Shown piece by piece: positions 46,801 through 54,540 of a stretch of DNA of 64,000 nt. The stretch covers positions 372,001 to 436,000 of the forward strand of contig NZ_WSEN01000004.1 of the NCBI RefSeq assembly GCF_009758255.1, in the 5' to 3' direction. This DNA comes from Microbacterium sp. MAH-37. GTDB lineage: Bacteria > Actinomycetota > Actinomycetes > Actinomycetales > Microbacteriaceae. How positions within the stretch are numbered: position 1 is the first letter of the stretch; every line of letters starts with the position of its first letter. The translations under genes were made by a program, and so were the position numbers. The notes below the pieces were generated by a model. The model did no database searches. It was not told the DNA's origin and saw only the letters and a list, made by a program, of their open reading frames with translations.

Positions 46801-47805
46801 CTCAACAGGCTCGCGGGCGAGGTGACAGCCTTGCAGAACGCCGACTCACGGGTGGCGATCCTGTACTCCCTGGCATCCTCGGTGCTGACGCCGGAATCGA
46901 ATGCCGTCTCCCTTCGGGCCTATCAGGCGCTCTCGATGAGCGGCGTCGAAGTCGACTACGTGTCGGAGGCGCAGGTCGCCGAAGGCGCACTCGATGACTA
47001 CGATCTGCTCGTCGTTCCTGCCACGAGCAGAGTCGACAGGCGGACCTTCGACGCCGTCGACGCGTTCACCCGGAACGGCGGGTCCGCCGTGGCGATCGGG
47101 TCGCACGCCCTCGAAGTGTCGCCGGAGGGCGGCCCCCATCCCGCGGAGGCCCGTAGGGCGATGCTGGATCGCATGACGTACATCCCGGGTTCGTCGGCGA
47201 CGGCGGCGGAACTGCGCGAGCAGATCAGCCCGGTGCTCGACTCTGTGATGCCGGATCGCGTACGGCTGACGGGTGAGGAGGGCGAAGCGGTGAGCGACGT
47301 CGAATGGCGTTCGGTCACGGTCGACGGTCAGAGGCTGGTGAACGTCGTGAACTACGGAGACGCCCCCGTCACCGTCCAGGTCGCCGATGCAGGAGGAAGG
47401 CTGACCGTCGCGCAGGACCTCATCACGACGGCGTCCGTGGGAACGGAGACGGTCGAGCTGCAGCCGCTCACGCCGTACCTGTTCCGGGTGCTCCCGGCAG
47501 CGTGGACCACCACTTCCTATGCGAAGGGCACCGCAGTCAGCCACGACGGTGCCGTGTACGTCGCACAACGGCCGGCTCGCGCCAAGGATGTGCCAGGCGC
47601 GTCGATCAAGGGTCCTTGGGCGGAGCAGGGCGCTCCCGCCGAATGCGCGGCCGGCGACGGCGCAGCCTGGACGGCATCCGGCATCTACGAAGCCGGGACG
47701 TCCGTCATCTGGGACGACCACCGCTGGGACGCGCAGCGGCGAACCAGGGGCACCGAACCCGGCACGGGCAAGAAGAGCCCCTGGAAGGACGCCGGCGTCT
47801 GCTGA
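43885..47805 (+). CDS. Large secreted GH42-like glycosidase with several binding modules
   Basis: A 1306-residue exported enzyme. The signal peptide covers about 1-30. A CBM9-like domain lies near 50-245 (closing WVEWTPGIGKAKTPALHG), followed by a beta domain. The GH42/clan-A barrel starts near 460 (FFTGYGHFEQVRAD), is interrupted by a CBM4/9-type domain at about 509-660 (TYTFTAWVKGD), and resumes with LLLSPHYFPDWALKKW. Acid/base Glu752 lies in ISNEPTY and nucleophile Glu903 in FNSEQHV. A beta-galactosidase-like A4 domain follows, and two CBM5/12-type modules end the protein (from about 1207 and 1263). The true substrate, a galactan or other beta-linked polymer, is unknown. Confidence 0.85.
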   Translation: MVRRLPTAVASGAALILVLTTFSGAPAGATENSMPWDDAAKSFGDAGYLPAFFVGDQPEIDGDISDWPDAASAAVPASDAQVELKGWAGTDDLSVVARTAYDERALYLAFEITDDTHSAQTGGSMWRGDSVQFAFSPTGAYGPEYTVAVVDGKAQLVRGTAGTATADESLVELAGTSDGTRTTIELALPWGTVAAERPGDGVLPFTFLVNDNDGSSRRGWVEWTPGIGKAKTPALHGEIELIPEKRQWSAWITGPTELTQGERGVAVLHMFNAGDAPITLKAAGNGGVDLAQQITVPARTMLTSEIPVVFDAAGSRRVDVKWTADDEIRTDGIAVQVAAAEADVIAQLQEVEDRLPDLASLLESVEAAHIATDYTRVTYSVLERFVAYGRADLDNGRIARASYVASTLTEMADRMQSELEAHLAGTMTAPAAPRYRTGDITVDGRSIDADTVVRSTGETANGPVFFTGYGHFEQVRADVPAFQDLGANIIQIETGPRDVVVPANAAIDGFTVNRSGGVDATVERDAQVSRSGDAALRIENRSPSAPNVYINATQTVAVQPNTTYTFTAWVKGDAVRAAWFPGGAGWKQRTRFPNGTYDWTEVTTTYTTGATETSYTFTLMSENTGTIWVDDLNMVAEGSTTNLVKNSGFERATVEGSNPEWRLSTTKLQSGILDVLENAAANDIAVNLLLSPHYFPDWALKKWPELATTNTGGIKYSIDQPIARQLIEDYVRTVVRAVKDSPALHGLTISNEPTYQANKDPNAVEDWTAFLTETYSTVTALNDAYDSSYARIADVPMPTGVSADLRSYDYVRFNNDRFASWHEWIANIIEEEAPGVAAHAKMMADPVGSLSWGIDVERMSRLGTMIGDDNWNYIDEGASGFYEELSFYDMQQSFAEGPVFNSEQHVIADGDQYYGPEQADHVRSVLWQSAVHGRSASTMWIWERTYDPSSSREGSILHRPDVVEAIGDTNLDLNRLAGEVTALQNADSRVAILYSLASSVLTPESNAVSLRAYQALSMSGVEVDYVSEAQVAEGALDDYDLLVVPATSRVDRRTFDAVDAFTRNGGSAVAIGSHALEVSPEGGPHPAEARRAMLDRMTYIPGSSATAAELREQISPVLDSVMPDRVRLTGEEGEAVSDVEWRSVTVDGQRLVNVVNYGDAPVTVQVADAGGRLTVAQDLITTASVGTETVELQPLTPYLFRVLPAAWTTTSYAKGTAVSHDGAVYVAQRPARAKDVPGASIKGPWAEQGAPAECAAGDGAAWTASGIYEAGTSVIWDDHRWDAQRRTRGTEPGTGKKSPWKDAGVC

Positions 47806-47812
47806 CGCACCA

Positions 47813-47862
47813 GGGCGTGACTGTGGGCGGATCCTCGTCGGGGTCCGCCCACAGTCACGCCC
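47813..47862. terminator. Bidirectional terminator between the GH42-like and GH36 genes
   Basis: Perfect 19-base arms (47813-47831 and 47844-47862) around a 12-base loop, lying between two convergent stop codons and followed by GGTCTT. Confidence 0.85.
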
Positions 47863-47875
47863 GTGGTCTTCTCGG

Positions 47876-50032
47876 TCAGCTGCCGCGGACGAGTTCGACG
47901 ACGACACCTTCGAAGTCGACGAGGTCTCCGAAGCTCACCCCGCCTGAGGCGACGCTGACATCACCGCCCGTCGAGCGAAGGACACCTGCGACGGACCATC
48001 CGCCTCCCTCGAGCGGAACTTCCGCACGGTTCGGTGCGTTCCCGAAGGAGTGCAGCACGATGAGCGCGCGTCGGCCATCATCGCTGAGCCGGCGGACAGC
48101 TTGCCACCCTTCCGGCCGACGCCATGAGCGCCCTCGCTGACCGAACCGTCGGCTGGTACCCCGTTTGAGGATCGGCGTCGTCTTCCGATAGAGATCGATC
48201 GCTCGGCGTACGAGCGCCCATTGCTCCTCCCCGAGATCGGTGAGCGCTCCGGACAGGCACAGGCGTCCCAGGAAACCGGCAGCGAGGCTGTAGGTGAGTC
48301 GCTCCGGAGAGTCCTCCGCATGGATCACGGCCCACACCTGTGCCTGTCGCGGCAGAATGACTCGCTGCACTTCTGCCGCGATGATCGGGATCTCGACGAT
48401 CTCGTGGGCATCTGAGCAGGACGTCATGGCAGTCCGCCCGACGAAGGACGGCTCCAGCCGATGCCCTCCGCTGGCGCAGTTCTCCACGACCAGATCCGGC
48501 ATCCGATCCTGGATCTTTCGAAGCAGACTGTGGCTCCCGAGGACCTGCTGCCGCAGGCCTTCCCCGAGTCCGTCCTCGTGGTCGCTGCCAAGGCCGATCG
48601 TCTCGTTGTAGTCGATCTTGAGGTAGCCGAACCCGGCGCCCTCGAGCAACTCGACGGCGGTGTCGACCAGATGATCGACGACCTCCGGTCGCGCGAGATT
48701 CCAGAACCGGCGTGAACCGACCGTCAGTGGAACGCCGTCGCGGTGGAGCAGCCGATCGACGCATTGGTACGCCATCGAGTCGGCTCCAACAGTCTCCAGC
48801 TCGAACCAGAGTCCCGGGACGAGACCGCGCTCTCGAAGCGCGTCTGCTATTCCCTTCAACCCGGACGGGAACTGCTCGGGGTTGGGGATCCAGTCGCCGT
48901 GGGCGTTCGCCCAGTCCTTCTCGCCCTCGGGACGGAACCATCCCGCATCGATGACGAGATAGCGGACTCCGGATCCCACGAGACGGTCTGCGAGAGCAAC
49001 CACGCTCTCATGGCTCGGATCGCCCCAGCTCGAGCACCATTCGTTCACGACGATGGGAAGATCGGCTTCTTCCCCCGGAGCGTCACCAGCGCTCCGGTCC
49101 TGCGCCTCGAGCAGGGCGTCGTGGAGCTCGTCGACACCTCCGGACACCACGGCCACGATCGCATCCGGAGAGGTCAGGGATTGACCTGGGGCGATCGTCT
49201 TCGTCCAGTGCCCGAACTCCCGGTCCGCCAGGCCGCCGGCGAGCGCGACGTCGTCACCCAGCCGTGCGACCTCGAGCTGCCAGCTGCCTCCCCACGCGAG
49301 TTGCGCTCCCCAGGTGATCCCCGCGGCACGATCCTCGACGGCCACGAACGGCATCCAGCCACGCGCAGGCATCGAGCCGACCTGCCCGAACCGCTCGCTC
49401 ACCCCCGCCACACCGAGCCAGGAGCGCTCGAGATGCAGGTCTTCCAGAGGCTCGGAGACGAGTCGGCCCTCTGCACTCCAGGCGGTGCGCATCCGGTGCA
49501 GGACAAGGCGCCCACTGGCGTCGTCTCCGGCGAACGGCGTGATGGCCGACAGGCAGAAGCTCGACAGGGCCTCGATGACCACCGGTTCTTCGGCGAGATT
49601 CTCCACGGTGCAACGGAACACGAGCGCGCCTCCGGTGACCAGCTCGACCCTGTGCACGATCTGCAGACCGTCGGGGCTTCGCAGGACGGTGGAGACGGCG
49701 TCAACCGATGCTGTCTGCTCGATCAGCGTGAAACGGCTCCCTGCGGGTGCCCAGTGCGTCGAGCGCCCCTGCGTGAACATCCCGGAAGCCGAGTCCCCGC
49801 GAAGCTGCAGGGACACCAGAGGATCGATCCTTCCCGCGGGCAGCTCCCTGCCGAATGGCAGAGCGTCCACCGCAGGCACGTCGTCGATCCTCGATCGGCG
49901 GGGCCGCCGGTCCCTGCTCCTCGCTGCCGGGATGATCTCCAGCCCGACGATCCCGCTCTGCCGGACGTACCGAAGTTCGGTGGGGCCCAGAGCATGCACC
50001 AGAATCTCTTCCCGGTCCTCCATGTCGCTCAT
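47876..50032 (-). CDS. GH36 alpha-galactosidase
   Basis: A 718-residue cytoplasmic enzyme. The N-terminal beta-sandwich (1-320) leads to the barrel with IDAGWFRPEG, PGLWFELETVG, nucleophile Asp474 in YLKIDYNE and acid/base Asp541 in SCSDAHE; VENCASGGHR is diagnostic for GH36. It should release alpha-galactose from imported oligosaccharides. The start at 50032 lacks a clear ribosome-binding site; ATG 50023 is an alternative. It is last in the minus-strand row FAD oxidoreductase, GH1, GH36. Confidence 0.92.
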   Translation of the reverse strand: MSDMEDREEILVHALGPTELRYVRQSGIVGLEIIPAARSRDRRPRRSRIDDVPAVDALPFGRELPAGRIDPLVSLQLRGDSASGMFTQGRSTHWAPAGSRFTLIEQTASVDAVSTVLRSPDGLQIVHRVELVTGGALVFRCTVENLAEEPVVIEALSSFCLSAITPFAGDDASGRLVLHRMRTAWSAEGRLVSEPLEDLHLERSWLGVAGVSERFGQVGSMPARGWMPFVAVEDRAAGITWGAQLAWGGSWQLEVARLGDDVALAGGLADREFGHWTKTIAPGQSLTSPDAIVAVVSGGVDELHDALLEAQDRSAGDAPGEEADLPIVVNEWCSSWGDPSHESVVALADRLVGSGVRYLVIDAGWFRPEGEKDWANAHGDWIPNPEQFPSGLKGIADALRERGLVPGLWFELETVGADSMAYQCVDRLLHRDGVPLTVGSRRFWNLARPEVVDHLVDTAVELLEGAGFGYLKIDYNETIGLGSDHEDGLGEGLRQQVLGSHSLLRKIQDRMPDLVVENCASGGHRLEPSFVGRTAMTSCSDAHEIVEIPIIAAEVQRVILPRQAQVWAVIHAEDSPERLTYSLAAGFLGRLCLSGALTDLGEEQWALVRRAIDLYRKTTPILKRGTSRRFGQRGRSWRRPEGWQAVRRLSDDGRRALIVLHSFGNAPNRAEVPLEGGGWSVAGVLRSTGGDVSVASGGVSFGDLVDFEGVVVELVRGS

Positions 50033-50116
50033 TCCGCAGCCGGGTGCACGTGCAGCACGTCGTCGTGGCGCGCGACGAGCGAGGTCAGCAGTCTGTCGCC
50101 ATCCACGGGCTGATCA

Positions 50117-51577
50117 TCATGCACCGGAAGTGCCTTCCACCGGCGGGAGTGCTGCGGTGCGGCAGAGCTCGGAGTACCAGTACGCGCTCCTCTTCGGCGT
50201 TCGCACGAGTGTCTCGTAGTCCACATGGACCAGGCCGAAGCGCCGCTCGTAACCATGGGCCCACTCGAAGTTGTCCAGCAGCGACCAGGCGAAGTACCCG
50301 CGGATGTCGACGCCATCCTCGATACAGCGATTCACCGCCGCGAGGTGTCTGTGAAGGTAGTCGACCCGCTCAGGGTCCTCGACACATCCGTTGATGACAC
50401 GGTCGTCCCTCGCCGCGCCGTTCTCGGTGATCGCGAGCGGGGTGCCCGGATATCGCGTGCTGAGCGTCCGCAACAGCTCATCGAGCCCATCGGGCGCGAT
50501 ATTCCATCCCATCTGGGTATACGGTCCAGCTTGCGGGAGGAACTCCACATCCTCCGCCCCCACCCAGGGCGAGGCACCCGGCTTGTGCCCGTCTTCCCCG
50601 AGCCGAGGCGAATGGCCGTCCCACATCCGAACCGACAGCGTCGAATAGTAGTTCACCCCGAGGAAGTCCAACGGCTGGTGGATCGTCACCAGGTCGCCGT
50701 CCTCGATGAAGCCCCAGTCGGTCACATGCGATGTGATGTCGAACAGTCGCTCCGGATACTGCCCGAGCAGGATCGGGTCGGCGAACGACCGGTTCGACAT
50801 GAGGTCTATACGCTCGACCGCCTCGCCTCCGGTCGGGCCCGACGCGCGAGCGCATTGGAAGTTGAGGGTCACGGATACCTCCCCGCCGGGCGCAATGGCA
50901 GAGCGAAGCTCCTGAGCGGCGCGTCCGTGCGCGAGGTTCAGATGGTGAAGCGCCTCCAGTGCCGCCAGCGGTTCGGTGATCCCGGGCGCCATCACCCCGG
51001 ATGCGTGACCGAGATATGCGGCACACCAGGGTTCGTTGAGCGTGGTCCACTGGCGCACCCGGTCACCGAAATGGCGCCCCATGAACCCGGCATATTCCGC
51101 GAATCGTTCCGCTGTCTCGCGGTTCCGCCATCCGCCCTGCTCCTGGAGCGCCTGCGGCAGATCCCAGTGATACAGCGTCAGATACGGCGCGATTCCTCGC
51201 GCCAGGAGACCGTCCACGAGCCGGTCGTAGAAGTCGACCCCCGCTGCGTTGACCGGTCCGCGACCGTCGGGAAAGATGCGGGACCAGGAAGTGGAGAACC
51301 GGTACGCGGGAATATCGAGAGCCGAGAGCAGATCGAGATCCTCGTCGAGGCGGTGGTAGTGATCCGCGGCGACGTCGCCGGTGTCCCCGTTGAGGATGCG
51401 GCCAGGCTGATGGGAGTACACATCCCAGATCGACGCTCCCCGGCCGTCCTCCGCGGCCGCCCCCTCGATCTGATAGGCCGCTGTTGCCGCACCGAAGACG
51501 AAAGACGCGGGGAACGCGACGTTCTGATCACGGTAGTCAGCGCTGCGCTGTGCGCGCGCCAAGCGGAGATCGTGCAT
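50117..51577 (-). CDS. GH1 beta-glycosidase
   Basis: A 486-residue cytoplasmic enzyme. Acid/base Glu182 lies in TTLNEPWC and nucleophile Glu385 in AITENGAA, with FVFGAATAAYQIEGAA at the barrel start. It is related to, but clearly different from, the GH1 enzyme at 36097, and has a longer N-terminus. The ATG at 51577 has AGAGGA upstream. Likely beta-glucosidase or beta-galactosidase activity, serving the glycan island together with the GH36 downstream. Confidence 0.94.
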   Translation of the reverse strand: MHDLRLARAQRSADYRDQNVAFPASFVFGAATAAYQIEGAAAEDGRGASIWDVYSHQPGRILNGDTGDVAADHYHRLDEDLDLLSALDIPAYRFSTSWSRIFPDGRGPVNAAGVDFYDRLVDGLLARGIAPYLTLYHWDLPQALQEQGGWRNRETAERFAEYAGFMGRHFGDRVRQWTTLNEPWCAAYLGHASGVMAPGITEPLAALEALHHLNLAHGRAAQELRSAIAPGGEVSVTLNFQCARASGPTGGEAVERIDLMSNRSFADPILLGQYPERLFDITSHVTDWGFIEDGDLVTIHQPLDFLGVNYYSTLSVRMWDGHSPRLGEDGHKPGASPWVGAEDVEFLPQAGPYTQMGWNIAPDGLDELLRTLSTRYPGTPLAITENGAARDDRVINGCVEDPERVDYLHRHLAAVNRCIEDGVDIRGYFAWSLLDNFEWAHGYERRFGLVHVDYETLVRTPKRSAYWYSELCRTAALPPVEGTSGA

Positions 51578-51604
51578 TGGTTCCTCTTTTCCAGACGTGA
51601 AGAC

Positions 51605-53221
51605 TCAGGCCAGCAGCGAGCGGTTCCAGCGCAGCTGTGCGCCGCCGCGGGTCAGGTCGTCTTGAAGGTCATCCAGGAGCCCGTCGTCGTCCAAGACCGC
51701 ATGTGGTTCGCTCTGCGCACCAAGGCAGAAGGCTGCGAGCGCACCGGCCGCCTCGCCGATGCTCCATTCGACCGGATGCAGCCGGTAGCAGCCGTTCGTG
51801 ATCTGAGTGGTGCCGATGTTCTTGCAGGCCGGGATGAGGTTCCTGACTCGCTGTGGGACAAGAGCGCCGAGTGGTATCTCGAACGGTTGCGGGAGACTCC
51901 CCGGATAGCTGTGGCCGCCTGTGGTCGGGTGGCGGTCGATCCAGAAATAGTGGCCGGTGCCGACCGTATCCCGATACTGCACGGCGCCCTCGGGCCGATA
52001 GGTGAGCGAAACCTCCTGCTCAAGGATCGTCTTGCGCGCGCGAATGCGACGCGACTCTCGGACATAGGGCATCATCGCGAACCCATCCGCGGTCCCCGCG
52101 ATGTCTGGTCGCAGCCGCAATCCAGGCCAGCCGGTACCGCCATCGGGTCGTGGTGCTTCGGTCTGCAGCCAGTAGAGCGTCGCGGCACTCAGGTCCTTTG
52201 CGCCCTGCCAGTGCTGCTGCGCATCCGGGACACCGAACAGCGGGCCGTCCGTGTAGTCGTTCTGCAGCCAGTTCACCACGACGATGTCACTGGCGAAGAA
52301 GCCCGGCGTGAACTGTCGACGTGCGATGACCCGACGATAGTTCCAGAGTTCGGGCGCAGCGCCCATGTGGTGATGGTCGAGGTCGATCGCAGACGGATCA
52401 TCGTCCATGTCAGGGTGGAATCCGTAGGTCACGGTCGGCGCTCCTGCGGCATCGACCGCGGTGACGAAACTGAGCTGACGGCGCGGGGTCGTGGCATGCG
52501 ACGGAATCGCATCGCGGAACCGCTCGTAGTTCTTCGGGCGGTCAATCGTGTGATCCTCGCCCGCTCGGTGATCCATCACGAAGCACCACGTCGCGCCCTG
52601 CATGTCGGTGGGATCCGCTGTCTCGGCCGCTCCCGGTTCGCCGGTCTCAGCCTGGGCCTCGCGCCCGCTGGTGAACTCGACACCGCCCAGTTCCAACAGC
52701 TCGCCGAGTTCGGTCGCGTCGAGGACGTACGTGCCGGTCAGCGTGGTTCGCTCGGCTGTGTCGATCCCCTCCACCACAACTGCGCGCACGATGTCTCCGT
52801 CACTCTCCACGGCGACCGGCCGGGTGCGGCGGAGGATCTGCAGACGCCCGCTTGCCTCGTAGGGAAGCAGCATCGACTCGATCACCGAGAGCGCCACTCT
52901 TGGTTCGACAGAGACCGGGCTGACCCAGGCAGCGCCTGGGTTCAGATGCGCATCTGCTCTGGCCGCCGGCGTCAGCGGATACCAGCGACGATAGTGATCG
53001 CGCAGAGCCTCGCGGAAGTCGCGATAGCTCTGGTTCGCCCCGGTGCGCTCGATGTAGATGTGTTCGTCGGTCGGCACGAGCTGGCTGGTCAGCTGGCCGC
53101 CGAGCCAGGCGGTCTGCTCCGTCAGAATGACGCTGTACCCGCGACGGAGCACCGCCAGGGCTGCAGAGACTCCGCCGAAGCCCCCTCCGATGACCAGCAC
53201 ATCCGCATTCGTGTCAAGCAT
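51605..53221 (-). CDS. FAD-dependent oxidoreductase (FAD_oxidored type)
   Basis: A 538-residue flavoprotein. The Rossmann motif GGGFGG lies at 12-17 in VLVIGGGFGGVSAALAVLRRG, followed by WLGGQLTSQLVPTDEH, a segment I associate with the PF12831-type oxidoreductases that often neighbour glycosidases. The C-terminal part has NLIPACKNIGTTQITNGCYR. No signal peptide is visible. The ATG at 53221 follows GGAGA and is chosen because the dinucleotide fold starts at residue 7. It heads the FAD-GH1-GH36 operon, divergent from a LacI gene. It may oxidise a sugar or sugar alcohol from the glycan; substrate unknown. Confidence 0.88.
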   Translation of the reverse strand: MLDTNADVLVIGGGFGGVSAALAVLRRGYSVILTEQTAWLGGQLTSQLVPTDEHIYIERTGANQSYRDFREALRDHYRRWYPLTPAARADAHLNPGAAWVSPVSVEPRVALSVIESMLLPYEASGRLQILRRTRPVAVESDGDIVRAVVVEGIDTAERTTLTGTYVLDATELGELLELGGVEFTSGREAQAETGEPGAAETADPTDMQGATWCFVMDHRAGEDHTIDRPKNYERFRDAIPSHATTPRRQLSFVTAVDAAGAPTVTYGFHPDMDDDPSAIDLDHHHMGAAPELWNYRRVIARRQFTPGFFASDIVVVNWLQNDYTDGPLFGVPDAQQHWQGAKDLSAATLYWLQTEAPRPDGGTGWPGLRLRPDIAGTADGFAMMPYVRESRRIRARKTILEQEVSLTYRPEGAVQYRDTVGTGHYFWIDRHPTTGGHSYPGSLPQPFEIPLGALVPQRVRNLIPACKNIGTTQITNGCYRLHPVEWSIGEAAGALAAFCLGAQSEPHAVLDDDGLLDDLQDDLTRGGAQLRWNRSLLA

Positions 53222-53256
53222 GGGTCTCCATTGGCGCAAGTTTTTCGAAAAGTTAT

Positions 53257-53286
53257 CGGCAACGTTTGCAGAACCTGGGGCATAAT
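53257..53286. promoter_or_regulatory. LacI-type operator and promoter in the FAD/LacI spacer
   Basis: CGGCAACGTTTGCA (53257-53270) read on the other strand is TGCAAACGTTGCCG, which fits the LacI consensus with one mismatch. A -10 element CATAAT lies at 53281-53286 toward the LacI gene, so the operator covers the -35 area. A small palindrome TTTTCGAAAA (53242-53251) is beside it. The LacI protein at 53332 likely binds here to control both directions. Confidence 0.65.
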
Positions 53287-53331
53287 GCAAGTCAGTGCGG
53301 AACAAGATCTTCTCCACACAGTAAGGACGTC

Positions 53332-54372
53332 ATGAAGAGTCAGGCCGGCCCGTTGAGTCCCGTCGAGCCCCAGCGGAGGCCCTCCCTGGCCGATATCGCG
53401 GAACAGACGGGCGTATCGATATCAACGGTCTCCAAAGTGGTGAACGGCAAGTCCGATGTCTCGGAGGCGACCCGCCGGAGAGTAGAGCAGGCGATCCGCA
53501 ACCGCCAGTACGTGCCGCCTCGTGACCGACGAGGCGACAGTCGCCTGTCCATCGCCGTGCTCGCGCGCAGTATGACCTCGCCATATACGTTGGAGATCCT
53601 CCGCGGTGCCGCAACCGCGGCCGAGTCTGCCGATGCGGATCTGGTGCTCTCGATGTACCACGACGGCAGTGATGACCGATCCTGGATCGAGTCGATGGTT
53701 CGTGGCGGCCGCGACGCGGTGATCGCTGTCACGTCGATGCTCGACGGCGAGGAGATCGATCGGTTGAACGAAGTCGGGCTCCCGCTGGTGATCGTCGACC
53801 CGTTCAACGATCCGCAGCCGGACACCGTGAGCGTCGGCAGCACGAACTGGAACGGTGGGCTCGCCGGGACGGAGCACCTGCTTGCCCTGGGGCACAGTCG
53901 GATCGGCCTGCTCATCGGTGTCCGTCACGCGCTGGCTTCACGCGCGCGCGAGCACGGCTATGTCGCGGCGCTGACCGCGGCCGGCATCACCGTGGACCCG
54001 GGCCTGATCCTGCCCGGGGAGTACACCTTCGAATCCGGAGTAGAGGGGGCGTTGGAGCTGCTGGCACTGCCTGAGCCGCCTACTGCGATCTTCGCCGCCA
54101 GCGACCACCAGGCGCTCGGCGTCATCGAGGCGGCCAGACGGCGCGCCGTCCGCGTTCCTGAGGACCTCAGCGTGGTCGGGTTCGATGATCTCCCGATCGC
54201 GCTGTCCGCATCCCCGCCGCTCACGACCGTGCGCCAGCCTCTTTCCGAGATGGGCGCACTCGCCATGCGCACGGCTATCGCGATGACGGAGGGCGAGGAA
54301 CCTGCGACGCACCATACGGAACTCGCCACGTCTCTCGTCGTCCGGGCATCCTCAAGGAGCACGTCAGGCTGA
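53332..54372 (+). CDS. LacI-family transcriptional regulator of the glycan island
   Basis: A 346-residue repressor. The helix-turn-helix SLADIAEQTGVSISTVSKVV lies at about 18-37, after a short leader, and the effector domain ends VVGFDDLPIALSASPPLTTVRQP. The ATG at 53332 has AAGGA upstream. Divergent from the FAD-GH1-GH36 operon and directly before the second CUT1 importer, it is the natural controller of both. Confidence 0.93.
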   Translation: MKSQAGPLSPVEPQRRPSLADIAEQTGVSISTVSKVVNGKSDVSEATRRRVEQAIRNRQYVPPRDRRGDSRLSIAVLARSMTSPYTLEILRGAATAAESADADLVLSMYHDGSDDRSWIESMVRGGRDAVIAVTSMLDGEEIDRLNEVGLPLVIVDPFNDPQPDTVSVGSTNWNGGLAGTEHLLALGHSRIGLLIGVRHALASRAREHGYVAALTAAGITVDPGLILPGEYTFESGVEGALELLALPEPPTAIFAASDHQALGVIEAARRRAVRVPEDLSVVGFDDLPIALSASPPLTTVRQPLSEMGALAMRTAIAMTEGEEPATHHTELATSLVVRASSRSTSG

Positions 54373-54383
54373 CGATTCGAAAT

Positions 54384-54429
54384 ATTTGTCGCAAATTTAG
54401 CTTGCGATTATCGGGAACATCGGTACAGT
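54384..54429 (+). promoter_or_regulatory. Promoter and palindrome of the second CUT1 operon
   Basis: TTGCGA (54402-54407) and TACAGT (54424-54429) form a 16-base-spaced promoter. The odd palindrome ATTTGTCGCAAAT (54384-54396) just upstream lies in an AT-rich patch and may be a regulator site. The ribosome-binding site AAAGGAG precedes the GTG start at 54541. Confidence 0.55.
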
Positions 54430-54540
54430 GGATTTCGGAGCGCCGTGATCCTTCGGGAACAGGATGTTTCGAGCGATCACGCTGCTCCACTCGTCAGGCC
54501 TCCCGCCTGCGAGGGAGGACAGTACAAAGGAGCACTGATT

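Noticed and set aside
50225..53335. A very long plus-strand open frame (over 1000 codons) opposite the GH1 and FAD oxidoreductase genes
   Set aside because: High GC leaves antisense frames open. The translation has no domain sense, and both minus-strand genes show clear catalytic motifs.
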